Shown here: positions 7,926 to 15,684 of the stretch, piece after piece
Position numbering within the stretch: the first letter of the stretch is position 1
Layout: each line of letters begins with the position of its first letter
Origin: Oscillospiraceae bacterium
Lineage (GTDB): Bacteria; Bacillota; Clostridia; Oscillospirales; Oscillospiraceae
Reading direction: 5' to 3'
Assembly: GCA_021771265.1 (NCBI GenBank)
Contig: JAETPK010000014.1
Location: 1 to 35,287 of the forward strand
DNA: 35,287 nt
Notes under the pieces: model-generated
What the model saw: only the letters and a program-made list of their open reading frames with translations
What the model was told of the DNA's origin: nothing
Database searches by the model: none
Program-made: the position numbers and the translations under genes

Positions 7926-8108
7926 ATGGAGAATGATGTTCCGAAAGAAGTAACGATATCTGTCAAAATGAAGGACGGCTCAGCCCACTCGTTTCAGCTG
8001 ACGGATGCCCAGCGCAAGGCGGTTATTCGGGCGCTGGGACTTTCCGTGATCGGGAACGAGCTGGCCGGCTTGGACGACTGGTCCATTGAACAGATGCTGG
8101 CGGAATAA
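7926..8108 (+). CDS. Hypothetical 60-residue protein
   Basis: I do not recognise a family. The acidic protein begins MENDVPKEVTISVKMKDG. It appears to have an N-terminal beta hairpin (TISVKMKDGSAHSFQL) followed by a helix-rich part (TDAQRKAVIRALGLSVIG) and an acidic amphipathic end. No signal peptide, membrane segment or cysteines are present. Expression signals are strong: a promoter, AGGAGG (7912-7917) eight bases before the ATG, and a terminator directly after the stop. It is therefore a real, independently transcribed small gene rather than a chance frame. Confidence 0.75.
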   Translation: MENDVPKEVTISVKMKDGSAHSFQLTDAQRKAVIRALGLSVIGNELAGLDDWSIEQMLAE

Positions 8109-8111
8109 GAA

Positions 8112-8154
8112 AAGCGTCCCCTGAGCCCATTGGCTCAGGGAACGCTTCTTTTTT
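8112..8154. terminator. Terminator between convergent genes
   Basis: CCCTGAGCC (8119-8127) and GGCTCAGGG (8132-8140) around CATT, extended by AAGCGT/ACGCTT after one mismatch. A T-rich tract follows on the plus strand. A weaker T-rich side on the minus strand may also serve the HAD gene that ends at 8173. Confidence 0.85.
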
Positions 8155-8172
8155 GAAAGGTCCGCGGGACAC

Positions 8173-9000
8173 TCACAGCTTTAAAATGTGGTAGATGCCG
8201 TGGGCCACGCCATCCTCCCGGTGGTCCAGCGTCACATGGTCCGCCGCCGCCAGACAGGCGGGGGAGGCGTTGGCCATGGCGATGCCGCAGCCCACGTAAG
8301 AGAGCATGTCCGCGTCGTTGTCCCCGTCGCCGAAAGCGGCAACATCCGCCGGAGAGAGGTGCAGCTGCTCCGCTACAAAGCGGACACCGGAGTGCTTGCC
8401 GGCGTCCCGGTGGGAGATCTCAATAAGCTGCCGGACGGATGAGGTGATGTAGATGTCCGGCACGGTTTCCGCCAGCCGCGCCCAGATGCGCCGTTTGTCC
8501 GTCTCCTCCCGAACGATGAGGTCCAGACTGTCCAGGCGGTCTATGTGCCGGCGGATGAAGCCGGTGATGTCCGCCTCCGGATGGCGGGTGCTCTGGATGT
8601 AGCGGACGGCCTGGGACGTGGCGCCGAATCCCACCGGGTCCGCCACATAGGCGTCATGGGCGTATGCCGTGCCGTCCACAAACGCCTCGCAGACCACCGG
8701 TTCCTCTTCGACCAGCTCCAGGATGCGCCGGACGGATTCCGGCGTCATGGCATAGCTGTGGAGGCGTGTCCCGGTGGGGACGTGATACACAGCGGCACCA
8801 TTGGACGTGATGGCGTATTCGATGCCGGGCACGGCGATGACATCCCGGGGCAGGCTGGCAAAGGCGCGGCCGCTGGCGATGACGATGTGGACGCCCCTGG
8901 CGATGGCGTATTCCAAAGCCCGGCGGTTTCCCGGGGAAAGGCGGCCCTCCCCGTCCAGCGTGGTCTGATCCAGGTCCAGGGCGATGCATTGAATGGGCAT
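8173..9000 (-). CDS. Cof-type HAD-IIB family sugar/phosphate phosphatase
   Basis: A 275-residue soluble hydrolase of the Cof/YbiV/YidA class, acting on phosphorylated small molecules through a phospho-aspartate; the substrate cannot be read from sequence. Motif I is DLDQTTLD near residue 9, with both catalytic aspartates and the following threonine but Q in place of the usual glycine. Motif II is ASGRA. The lysine of motif III is probably in DAGKHSGV. Motif IV is GDGDNDADML. The C2-type cap domain lies between motifs II and III, as in type IIB. The ATG at 9000 has an AGGAGATG ribosome site upstream. It is divergent from the M18 aminopeptidase with only 79 bases between starts. Confidence 0.85.
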   Translation of the reverse strand: MPIQCIALDLDQTTLDGEGRLSPGNRRALEYAIARGVHIVIASGRAFASLPRDVIAVPGIEYAITSNGAAVYHVPTGTRLHSYAMTPESVRRILELVEEEPVVCEAFVDGTAYAHDAYVADPVGFGATSQAVRYIQSTRHPEADITGFIRRHIDRLDSLDLIVREETDKRRIWARLAETVPDIYITSSVRQLIEISHRDAGKHSGVRFVAEQLHLSPADVAAFGDGDNDADMLSYVGCGIAMANASPACLAAADHVTLDHREDGVAHGIYHILKL

Positions 9001-9015
9001 TTTATCATCTCCTGG

Positions 9016-9045
9016 CTGTCATTTTACCATGGGCCGTGGTATAAT
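9016..9045 (+). promoter_or_regulatory. Extended -10 promoter of the aminopeptidase, inside a palindrome
   Basis: CTGTCA (9016-9021), an 18-nt spacer and TATAAT (9040-9045) preceded by TGG, an extended -10. The -10 sits in the perfect inverted repeat TGGTAT-A-ATACCA (9037-9049), a possible operator shared by the divergent pair. Confidence 0.6.
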
Positions 9046-9079
9046 ACCATATATTTCTCAATAAACGGAGGAACTTGCA

Positions 9080-10378
9080 ATGGAACAGGAACTGATCCGG
9101 CGTCTTCTGGATTTTTTGAACGCCAGCCCCAGCTGTTACCACGCCGTGGACAACCTGGTCCGGCGGCTGGAGGCGGCGGGGTATGAACGGCTGCGGGAGA
9201 GCGAGCCCTGGACGCTGCGGACCGGCGGAAATTACTACGTGGTGCGGGGAGATTCCTCTTTGGTGGCGTTCCGTGTTCCCGGCGGCGTGCCGGCGGGCTT
9301 TATGCTGGCGGCGGCCCACAGCGACAGTCCCACCTATAAAGTCCGGGAGGAGGCGGAGATCCTCTCCGCCGGGAACTGTGTGCGGCTGGCGGTGGAGCCC
9401 TACGGGGGCATGATCGCCCGCTCCTGGCTGGACCGGCCGCTGTCCGTGGCGGGCAGGCTGGCGGTCCGGCGGGAAGGCGGTATCGCCACCCGGCTGGTGA
9501 ATGTGGACCGGGACCTGCTGGTGATCCCCAGCGTGGCCATCCACCTGGACCGGGAGGTGAACCAGGGCACTGCCCTGAAGGCCAACACCGACTTGCTGCC
9601 GCTGCTTGGCTGCGGCACGGAGCGGGGCCGCTTCCGGGCGCTGCTGGCGGAAGCGGCGGGCGTGCCGGGGGAGGACATCCTCTCCACAGAGCTGTTTTTG
9701 TACCCCAGGTCCTCCGCCGTGACGCTGGGGGCGGAGGGGGAGCTGGTGGCCTCTCCCCGGCTGGACGACCTCCAGTGCGTGTTCGGCTGCCTGGAGGGCT
9801 TTCTGGCGGCAAAAGAGGGCGGCAGTGTGCCGGTCCTGTGCGTGTTCAACAACGAGGAGGTGGGCAGCGGCACCCGGCAGGGGGCGGATTCCACCTTCCT
9901 GACGGATGTGCTGGAGCGGGTCTGCGCCGCCCTGGGCCGGGATTGGCCGTGCATGGCGGCCAACAGCTTCCTGGTGTCGGCGGACAATGCCCACGCCGTC
10001 CACCCCGCCCATCCGGAGCTGTCCGACGGGGCGGAGCGCCCTGTGCTGAACGGCGGCGTGGTCCTTAAATATAACGCGGGGCAGAAATACACCACGGACG
10101 CCGTGTCCGCCGCCGTGTTCCGGGAGGTGTGCAGGGCGGCGGATGTGCCGGTCCAGCGGTACAGCAACCGGGCGGACCTGCCCGGCGGCTCCACCCTGGG
10201 CAACATCAGCAGCGCACACTTGTCGATCCCCTCTGTGGATATCGGCCTGCCCCAGCTGGCCATGCACGCGGCCTATGAGGTGGCCGGAAGCCGGGACACC
10301 GCGCTGCTGGTCCGGGCCATGACAGAATATTTCAGCCGCAGCTTCCGGTATCTGCCGGACGGCACCATACAGCTGTAA
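9080..10378 (+). CDS. apeB: M18 family aspartyl/aminopeptidase
   Basis: Zinc aminopeptidase of the M18 family (432 residues, the usual length), expected to remove N-terminal residues from peptides in the cytosol. Metal-ligand regions are recognisable: AAAHSDSP (His), the SPRLDDLQ aspartate region, FNNEEVGS (glutamates), SADNAHAVHP (Asp) and the late SAHLSIPSVDIGLPQLAMH histidine. The N-terminal SPSCYHAVDN is also a family mark. The ATG at 9080 is preceded by CGGAGGA (9066-9072). Its promoter is embedded in a palindrome shared with the divergent HAD gene. No clear terminator follows; the 170 bases to the next gene contain only AT-rich sequence without a convincing -35 box. Confidence 0.92.
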   Translation: MEQELIRRLLDFLNASPSCYHAVDNLVRRLEAAGYERLRESEPWTLRTGGNYYVVRGDSSLVAFRVPGGVPAGFMLAAAHSDSPTYKVREEAEILSAGNCVRLAVEPYGGMIARSWLDRPLSVAGRLAVRREGGIATRLVNVDRDLLVIPSVAIHLDREVNQGTALKANTDLLPLLGCGTERGRFRALLAEAAGVPGEDILSTELFLYPRSSAVTLGAEGELVASPRLDDLQCVFGCLEGFLAAKEGGSVPVLCVFNNEEVGSGTRQGADSTFLTDVLERVCAALGRDWPCMAANSFLVSADNAHAVHPAHPELSDGAERPVLNGGVVLKYNAGQKYTTDAVSAAVFREVCRAADVPVQRYSNRADLPGGSTLGNISSAHLSIPSVDIGLPQLAMHAAYEVAGSRDTALLVRAMTEYFSRSFRYLPDGTIQL

Positions 10379-10549
10379 GAAAAAAGCCGCGGGCGGAGCG
10401 GTATCCGTCTGGAATTTCTTTAGATGTCAAAAACGGAAATAGAAATTTGTGCGAAATAACGAATAACAAATGAAGAAAAATTTTGAAAATGTAACGGGTT
10501 TTGTAACCAGCCAATGCTACAATATACCTGTAAGAACGAGGAAGGGGGA

Positions 10550-10975
10550 ATGTCCGTGCAGGAACGTATCACGGGAAATGAGTATCGGACGACGATCGTT
10601 TGCGTGGACAGCTTCCGGGAGGATGACTTTTCAGGCAGGCTGTACAATCCCTATTGGAAAAAGGGACGCGAGTTTCTCAATGTGATGCAGCTTTTACTGG
10701 AAATGGAGAGTCTGCTGGACCAGCTCCGGCTTCCCCAGTCTTTCACGGAAAAGCGTGCCTTTACAAAGCCGGCCTCCGGTCCGGCCCACGCCTCTGTGGA
10801 AGAGGCGTCCAAGACCGGCCGGCGGGGGACGTTTATTCTGCGGCTCATGTTCCGCCAAAACGCAAGCTGGCAGGGGGCCTTGACCTGGGTGGAAGGCCGT
10901 CAGACGGAGAGCTTCCGCAGTGTGCTGGAGCTTTTGCTGCTGATGCACAGCGCTCTGGAAGGTGAGGAGGTATAG
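10550..10975 (+). CDS. Uncharacterised 141-residue protein upstream of the surface adhesin
   Basis: I recognise the pattern as a Clostridial hypothetical protein type, without known function. It contains a beta-rich beginning (YRTTIVCVDSFREDDFSGRL), NPYWKKG, a helix (VMQLLLEMESLLDQLRLPQ), a variable linker, then FILRLMFRQNASWQGALTWV and a last helix SFRSVLELLLLMHSAL. No signal peptide or membrane segment is seen, so it is probably cytosolic. The ATG at 10550 has GAGGA (10538-10542) upstream. A TGC-TACAAT extended -10 lies at 10515-10523, without a good -35. The surface-protein gene starts 191 nt later in the same direction, so a regulatory or assembly link is possible but unproven. Confidence 0.7.
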   Translation: MSVQERITGNEYRTTIVCVDSFREDDFSGRLYNPYWKKGREFLNVMQLLLEMESLLDQLRLPQSFTEKRAFTKPASGPAHASVEEASKTGRRGTFILRLMFRQNASWQGALTWVEGRQTESFRSVLELLLLMHSALEGEEV

Positions 10976-11061
10976 GCCGAAAACACGTAACAATATCCAC
11001 TTCGCAGCGCCGCCGCATTTGAAGATCGCTGAAAAGGCAAACCGCCCCAAAGGGCAAGGCG

Positions 11062-11108
11062 AAAAGCGGGTACCCGCTTTTGTGTTTCATGCAATGAAAC
11101 ACAAAAGC
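11062..11108 (+). promoter_or_regulatory. Overlapping alternative hairpins in the surface-protein leader
   Basis: AAAAGCGGGTACCCGCTTTT (11062-11081) is a perfect 20-base palindrome. Its right part overlaps a second perfect 15-bp stem, GCTTTTGTGTTTCAT (11076-11090) with ATGAAACACAAAAGC (11094-11108), loop GCA. Both cannot form at once, because bases 11076-11081 belong to both. No T-tract follows, so this is not a plain terminator. A further small stem GCCC-CAAA-GGGC lies just upstream. Confidence 0.5.
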
Positions 11109-11166
11109 CCTCTGATCCACCGGAGGAGCCGTGCCCAACAAAAACGAAGAAAGGGAGAACGAGAAA

Positions 11167-14100
11167 ATGGCGAAAAAGTTGAAGAAAGTATTTGCGTTGC
11201 TGCTGACCCTCAGCATGGTCATGAGCCTGCTGAGCGTGACGGCGTTGGCCGAAAGCAATGAGAACAGCAAGTGGAAAATCGTAAGCGACATCGAAAAAAG
11301 CGGAGAGATCATTATCAAAGACGCTGACGGTGAGGAAGCCGAAAATGTCTGGTATTGGTATGATACTGCCGATGTCAACACCGCTTTGAATAAAAAGGGG
11401 ACGGCACGGCTTGACATCATTGATGCGGCAGTGGAAAGCCCCAATGAGAAGAAAACCTACTTTGCGAAGGCGACCATTGATGGTCAGGAAGTAGAGACCG
11501 ACGAATTTACGGTGCCCTATTTCGCGGCCTTGCAGAACGGCAGCTTTGAAAGCCCTGTAGTGGAGAAAAGCAATATTGGCTGGCCAGGCGTGTATCAGTA
11601 TAAAAACGATACAGTGCCGGAGCTGGTATGGAAGACGACCGGCCTGGGACAGGGAAAAATGGAAGGCAGAGATATTGAACTGGTCCGGCCGGAGGGGAAA
11701 GCTGTTTATCATGGCGTGAAGCCGGGCGATATTCCGAATGGAAAGCAGTTTGCCGAGCTGAACGCGGAGGCTTACGGTGCCCTGTATCAGGATGTTTTGA
11801 CGGAGCCGGGCTCTACTTTGAACTGGGGTCTGGCCCATCGTGGCCGTAATGGACAGGATACCATGTATGTGGTCATCGTCAATGCGGAGAATGCGGCGTA
11901 TGTTACAAAGCCTGGTGATGTAAATGAAGACTGCATCATGGCCAGGATCACGGATGGCAACAGAAAATGGGGTTACTACAGTGGCGAGTATGAAGTGCCT
12001 GCGGGCCAGTATGTGACACGTTTTTATTTCCTGGCAGTGGATGCGGCTGGCGGAATGAGCCAGGGCAACTTGCTGGATAACGTGTACTTCACGGCTGAAA
12101 GACCTGAAAAGCCTCCTGTAACTGTATATGACTACACGGTGAACTATTTCGTTGACGGTAAAAAAGTGGAGTCTTTCAGCGGCACTGCCAGCGAGGGCGC
12201 CTTGATCCAGACGTACGATCTGGCTATTACACAGGGATATGTTTCCAAGTATGATGCGTCTGAAACGAACGTGTATGACATGACCATTTCTGCTGAGGGA
12301 GCAAATGTTCTGAACCTTTACTTCACGACCAAGGCTCCCGTGGACCCGGTAGACCCGGTGGACCCTGCGAAGCTGCCTGCCCCTGTCGTGGATAAGAAAG
12401 CCACCAAGCTGGACGAAAATGACAAGACCACGGTGACGCTGTCCATTGGTGCCGAGCAGGGTAAGACCGTCTCTGATGTGGTGTTTGTTCTGGATAAGTC
12501 CACCAGCGTGGATGTGAGAGCCGCAGCCAAGGATATGCTGAACGAACTGATGACCCAGGCCGGCGAGAACCGCATCAAGGTCGGTGTGGTGGTGTTCAAC
12601 CGCAACGGAAACCGTACGCTGGAACTGACGGAACTCAGCGAAGAGAACCTGCCTAAGATCGAGGCTGCGCTTGATGAAAAAATGAGCAGCGGCTCTAATA
12701 TTCAGGCTGGCTTGGCGGCTGGCAAAGCTATGCTGGACGAAGACAAGAGCGTAGCTTCGGGTGCCAAGCATCTGGTCCTGGTGAGTGACGGCGTGACCTA
12801 TATGTGGGGTACGGAAGAGCCTCCCATGACCATTTACAGCGAACAGATCGAAAACCAGTGCGAGAGCATTAATGCCGGCAACGATATGATGGGCAAGCAC
12901 CACCCCAACGCTGCCGCGTATTTCGCGGAATTCCAGGATGCCGCTGCTTGGTACGCCAAGTATGGCGATGCCATCAGCGCTGACATCAATGCGTATGCCG
13001 ACACCTACGAAAGCGCTTATTACAAACCTGTCGAACAGGGCAAGATGGAAAACTCCGAGTATGATTGCAGCAAATACTATATTCCCGGAGAAGACCTTGC
13101 AAAGCATTATTGCGCCAACGACGCAGCGGTTTATATGACGATCCATGAGTGGGGAAAGATCGTGAACTCCGGTTACTCCGCTTATGCATACGCCGACCAG
13201 AAACATGCAAGCAGCTATCCTTGGGCTCCTGATTATGTGGAGAGCTTGGATACCATCGGCGGTATTTCCGGAGCCATTCCCGCGGATAAGGCCGGCATGT
13301 TTAGCGCGGTTCAGAGCCGTATCCTCTATGCCATGGATAAAGGCACCGTTACCGACAAGATCGGTAATCACTTTGATTTGACCACAGTGGATTCCTTCGA
13401 GTTGAAGGTCGGCGGCGAAGCGGTCAGCAAAGTGGTGGACGGCAACACCGTAACCTTCGACGGTGGCAAGTATGTTGTGAAATATCAGCCTGCTACCGCC
13501 GATAACAGCGAAGAGCAGTTTGTCTGGATCATTAACACTCCGGTCGAAAACGCCAAGGGCTTGGAGTTGTCCTACGTGCTGAAGTTGGTGGATAAGGAAA
13601 CGACCCCCGGTGACCATACGGCCTTGACCAACGAAGAGGCTATTCTGGAATACACGCCGACTGAGGGCGAAAAGGGTGAGGAAGAGTTCCCCAAGCCCGA
13701 GGTGGAATACAATGTTCCCAAAGATCCTGGCCCCGGACCCGAGAACCCTGCCGCAAATCTGGTCGTTGACAAGGCTGCTCCCGCCACTGTCAAGCAAGGC
13801 GGTGAGCTGACCTACACCATCACCGTGGAGAACAAGGGTGATGCCGCCGCCAAGAACGTGGTCATCAAGGACACCCTGCCCAAGGGCGTGGAGTTCAAGT
13901 CTGCCAGTAACGAGGGCAAGATGGCCGATGGAACCATCACCTGGACCATCGGTGAGCTGGCCGCCGGCGAGAAGAAGACCGTGACCGTGGTCGTCTCTGT
14001 CCCGAGCGATGCCACTGTCGGCGAGATCATCTCCAACACCGCCGTCGTGACCTCCGATGACGAGGAAGAGCCCAAGGAGGATACCGTTAAGACGGAAGTC

Positions 14101-14373
14101 AAGCCGAAGGATGATGGCAAAAAAGACGACGATGATGACGATGACGACGATAGAAAAAAACCTTCTGATCCCGGCACCGACATCGGTGAGGATCCCACGC
14201 CTCTGGACCCCGGCCCGGATGTCCCCGGCACCGAGATCCCCGAGTCTGACGTGCCTCTGGCTGAGGTGCCCAAGACCGGCGACGCCGCCGCTCTGTGGAT
14301 GATCCTGGCCGGCGTGTCCGCCCTGGGTCTGGCTGTGGTGACCTTCACCACCCGCAAGAAGGAAAACAACTGA
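11167..14373 (+). CDS. Large sortase-anchored surface protein with VWA and DUF11 domains
   Basis: A 1068-residue exported adhesin-like protein. It has a signal peptide (about residues 1-29, KK-rich then LLLTLSMVMSLLSVTALA). An N-terminal jelly-roll-like region follows (NGSFESP near 130), then a MucBP-like segment (YDYTVNYFVDGKKVESF). A von Willebrand A domain comes next, with VVFVLDKSTS (MIDAS DxSxS) near residue 440 and a long insertion after LVLVSDG. A DUF11 repeat lies at about 864-971, then a poly-Asp stretch and a Pro-rich wall-spanning tail. It ends with the sorting signal VPKTG near 1034, a hydrophobic segment and TTRKKENN. The ATG at 11167 has AAGGGAG upstream. Base composition is visibly less GC-rich than the neighbours, suggesting different ancestry or selection. 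No sortase is in the window, and the ligand is unknown. Confidence 0.88.
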   Translation: MAKKLKKVFALLLTLSMVMSLLSVTALAESNENSKWKIVSDIEKSGEIIIKDADGEEAENVWYWYDTADVNTALNKKGTARLDIIDAAVESPNEKKTYFAKATIDGQEVETDEFTVPYFAALQNGSFESPVVEKSNIGWPGVYQYKNDTVPELVWKTTGLGQGKMEGRDIELVRPEGKAVYHGVKPGDIPNGKQFAELNAEAYGALYQDVLTEPGSTLNWGLAHRGRNGQDTMYVVIVNAENAAYVTKPGDVNEDCIMARITDGNRKWGYYSGEYEVPAGQYVTRFYFLAVDAAGGMSQGNLLDNVYFTAERPEKPPVTVYDYTVNYFVDGKKVESFSGTASEGALIQTYDLAITQGYVSKYDASETNVYDMTISAEGANVLNLYFTTKAPVDPVDPVDPAKLPAPVVDKKATKLDENDKTTVTLSIGAEQGKTVSDVVFVLDKSTSVDVRAAAKDMLNELMTQAGENRIKVGVVVFNRNGNRTLELTELSEENLPKIEAALDEKMSSGSNIQAGLAAGKAMLDEDKSVASGAKHLVLVSDGVTYMWGTEEPPMTIYSEQIENQCESINAGNDMMGKHHPNAAAYFAEFQDAAAWYAKYGDAISADINAYADTYESAYYKPVEQGKMENSEYDCSKYYIPGEDLAKHYCANDAAVYMTIHEWGKIVNSGYSAYAYADQKHASSYPWAPDYVESLDTIGGISGAIPADKAGMFSAVQSRILYAMDKGTVTDKIGNHFDLTTVDSFELKVGGEAVSKVVDGNTVTFDGGKYVVKYQPATADNSEEQFVWIINTPVENAKGLELSYVLKLVDKETTPGDHTALTNEEAILEYTPTEGEKGEEEFPKPEVEYNVPKDPGPGPENPAANLVVDKAAPATVKQGGELTYTITVENKGDAAAKNVVIKDTLPKGVEFKSASNEGKMADGTITWTIGELAAGEKKTVTVVVSVPSDATVGEIISNTAVVTSDDEEEPKEDTVKTEVKPKDDGKKDDDDDDDDDRKKPSDPGTDIGEDPTPLDPGPDVPGTEIPESDVPLAEVPKTGDAAALWMILAGVSALGLAVVTFTTRKKENN

Positions 14374-14394
14374 TAACTCCCTATCAAGCAGAAG

Positions 14395-14435
14395 CGCCCG
14401 CCCCGGTGGAACATCCACCGGGGCGGGCGTTTTTT
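14395..14435 (+). terminator. Terminator of the surface-protein gene
   Basis: A 16-bp perfect stem, CGCCCGCCCCGGTGGA (14395-14410) with 14414-14429, loop ACA, followed by six T. Confidence 0.95.
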
Positions 14436-14474
14436 AGTGGGGGAAAGGACAGCCTTTTAAAAATCTCCCGCCTG

Positions 14475-14483
14475 TGATATAAT
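14475..14483 (+). promoter_or_regulatory. Extended -10 promoter of the DUF4317 gene
   Basis: TGA followed by TATAAT (14478-14483). The -35 region (TTTTAA at 14455-14460, 17-nt spacer) is weak, as is common with an extended -10. Confidence 0.55.
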
Positions 14484-14535
14484 CAGCTCCGTGGCCGGCG
14501 CAGCCGGCAAATCCCAGGAAGGAAAGAGAGACCCT

Positions 14536-15666
14536 ATGAACGAAAAAGAGATCGCGGAGATCCGCCGCCGCTTCAAGCCGGATAAAAGCAACATCACCCA
14601 TGTGCGGGGATGTTATGTCAACGAAAAGAGGGAGATCATCTCGGAGTTCGACCAGTCCCTGACGCTGTCCCGCCAGGAGGACGCGGAAAAGCTGCTGAAC
14701 GTCCTGCGCAAGACCCTGTCCGGCACGGCGGGTAAAAACCTGCTGGACATCGAGTTCGACACCCGCCAGGTGGTGGAGGGGGAGGAGCACCGGCTGCTGA
14801 TGGCCCTGCGGGACTCCCGCCTGGGGGACCAGGAGGCCGTCCATGCCCTGTTCCAGCGGGTGATCGCCAGCCTGGACCTGGAGGGCAATTACCTCATCCT
14901 GCTGGCCCACGATACATACGATGTACCTTACCGTTCCAAGGACGGAACGCGGCAGGATGACGCCTCCGACCAGGTGTTTTCCTATATCCTGTGCAGCATC
15001 TGCCCGGTGAAGCTCACCAAGGACGCCCTGAGCTATTACGTGCAGGAGAACCAATTTCACAGCGTGGCGGCGGACTGGGTGGTGGCGCCGCCGGAGGTGG
15101 GCTTTTTGTTCCCGGCCTTCGATGACCGCAGCACGAATCTGTACAACGCCCTGTACTACACCCGGGATATTTCCGGGAGCCATCCGGACTTGGTGGAGGC
15201 CCTGTTCAAAAGCCCCGTGCCCATGCCTGCCGCCGTCCAGAAGGAGACGTTTCAGTCCGTCCTGGGGGACACGCTGGAGGAAGAGTGCCGCTACGACGTG
15301 GTACAGGCCGTCCATGATGAGCTGCGGGACATGATCGCCGCCCACAAGGAGAGCAAGGAGGAGGAACCGCTGGTCATCTCCAAGGTGACGGTGAAGCGGG
15401 TCCTCCGGGAGTGCGGCGTGTCGCCGGAGCACGTGGAGCGGTTTGAGGAGCAGTACGACCAGCACTTCGGCCCGGAGGCGGACCTGCCGCCCCGGAACAT
15501 CGTGGACGGCGGGCAGCTGGAGGTCAAAACGCCGGATGTGACCATCAAGGTCAACCCGGAGCGGAGCGACCTGGTGGAGACCCGCGTCATTGACGGCGCC
15601 CGGTACATCCTTATCCGGGCGGAGGAGGGCGTCCAGGTGGACGGCGTCCAGATCCACATTTCCTGA
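14536..15666 (+). CDS. DUF4317 family protein
   Basis: A 376-residue soluble protein that I recognise as the DUF4317 type found in many Clostridia. Its function is unknown. The start MNEKEIAEIRRRFKPDKSN, the segment ITHVRGCYVNEKREI, and LLAHDTYDVPYRSKDG followed by a FSYILCSICPVKL stretch are characteristic. The C-terminal part (VTIKVNPERSDLVETRVIDG...YILI) looks like a small beta domain. There are no export or membrane signals. The ATG at 14536 has purine-rich AGGAAGGA upstream, at the long end of normal spacing. The decarboxylase gene starts 18 nt after its stop, so the two probably form an operon. Confidence 0.82.
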   Translation: MNEKEIAEIRRRFKPDKSNITHVRGCYVNEKREIISEFDQSLTLSRQEDAEKLLNVLRKTLSGTAGKNLLDIEFDTRQVVEGEEHRLLMALRDSRLGDQEAVHALFQRVIASLDLEGNYLILLAHDTYDVPYRSKDGTRQDDASDQVFSYILCSICPVKLTKDALSYYVQENQFHSVAADWVVAPPEVGFLFPAFDDRSTNLYNALYYTRDISGSHPDLVEALFKSPVPMPAAVQKETFQSVLGDTLEEECRYDVVQAVHDELRDMIAAHKESKEEEPLVISKVTVKRVLRECGVSPEHVERFEEQYDQHFGPEADLPPRNIVDGGQLEVKTPDVTIKVNPERSDLVETRVIDGARYILIRAEEGVQVDGVQIHIS

Positions 15667-15684
15667 GAGAAGGGAGGCGGTCCC

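Noticed and set aside
11010-11110. c-di-GMP-I (GEMM) riboswitch before the adhesin
   Set aside because: GGCAAACC and a small tetraloop stem resemble the 5' part, but the conserved GGGACGCAAAGC-like segment, the receptor helix and the closing strand are not found. Kept only as a thing to test.
10900-14418. 1172-residue open frame on the minus strand opposite the surface-protein gene
   Set aside because: The plus-strand gene has a signal peptide, recognisable domains and a sorting signal. The antisense frame has low-complexity His/Gly/Ile sequence and would start inside the terminator.
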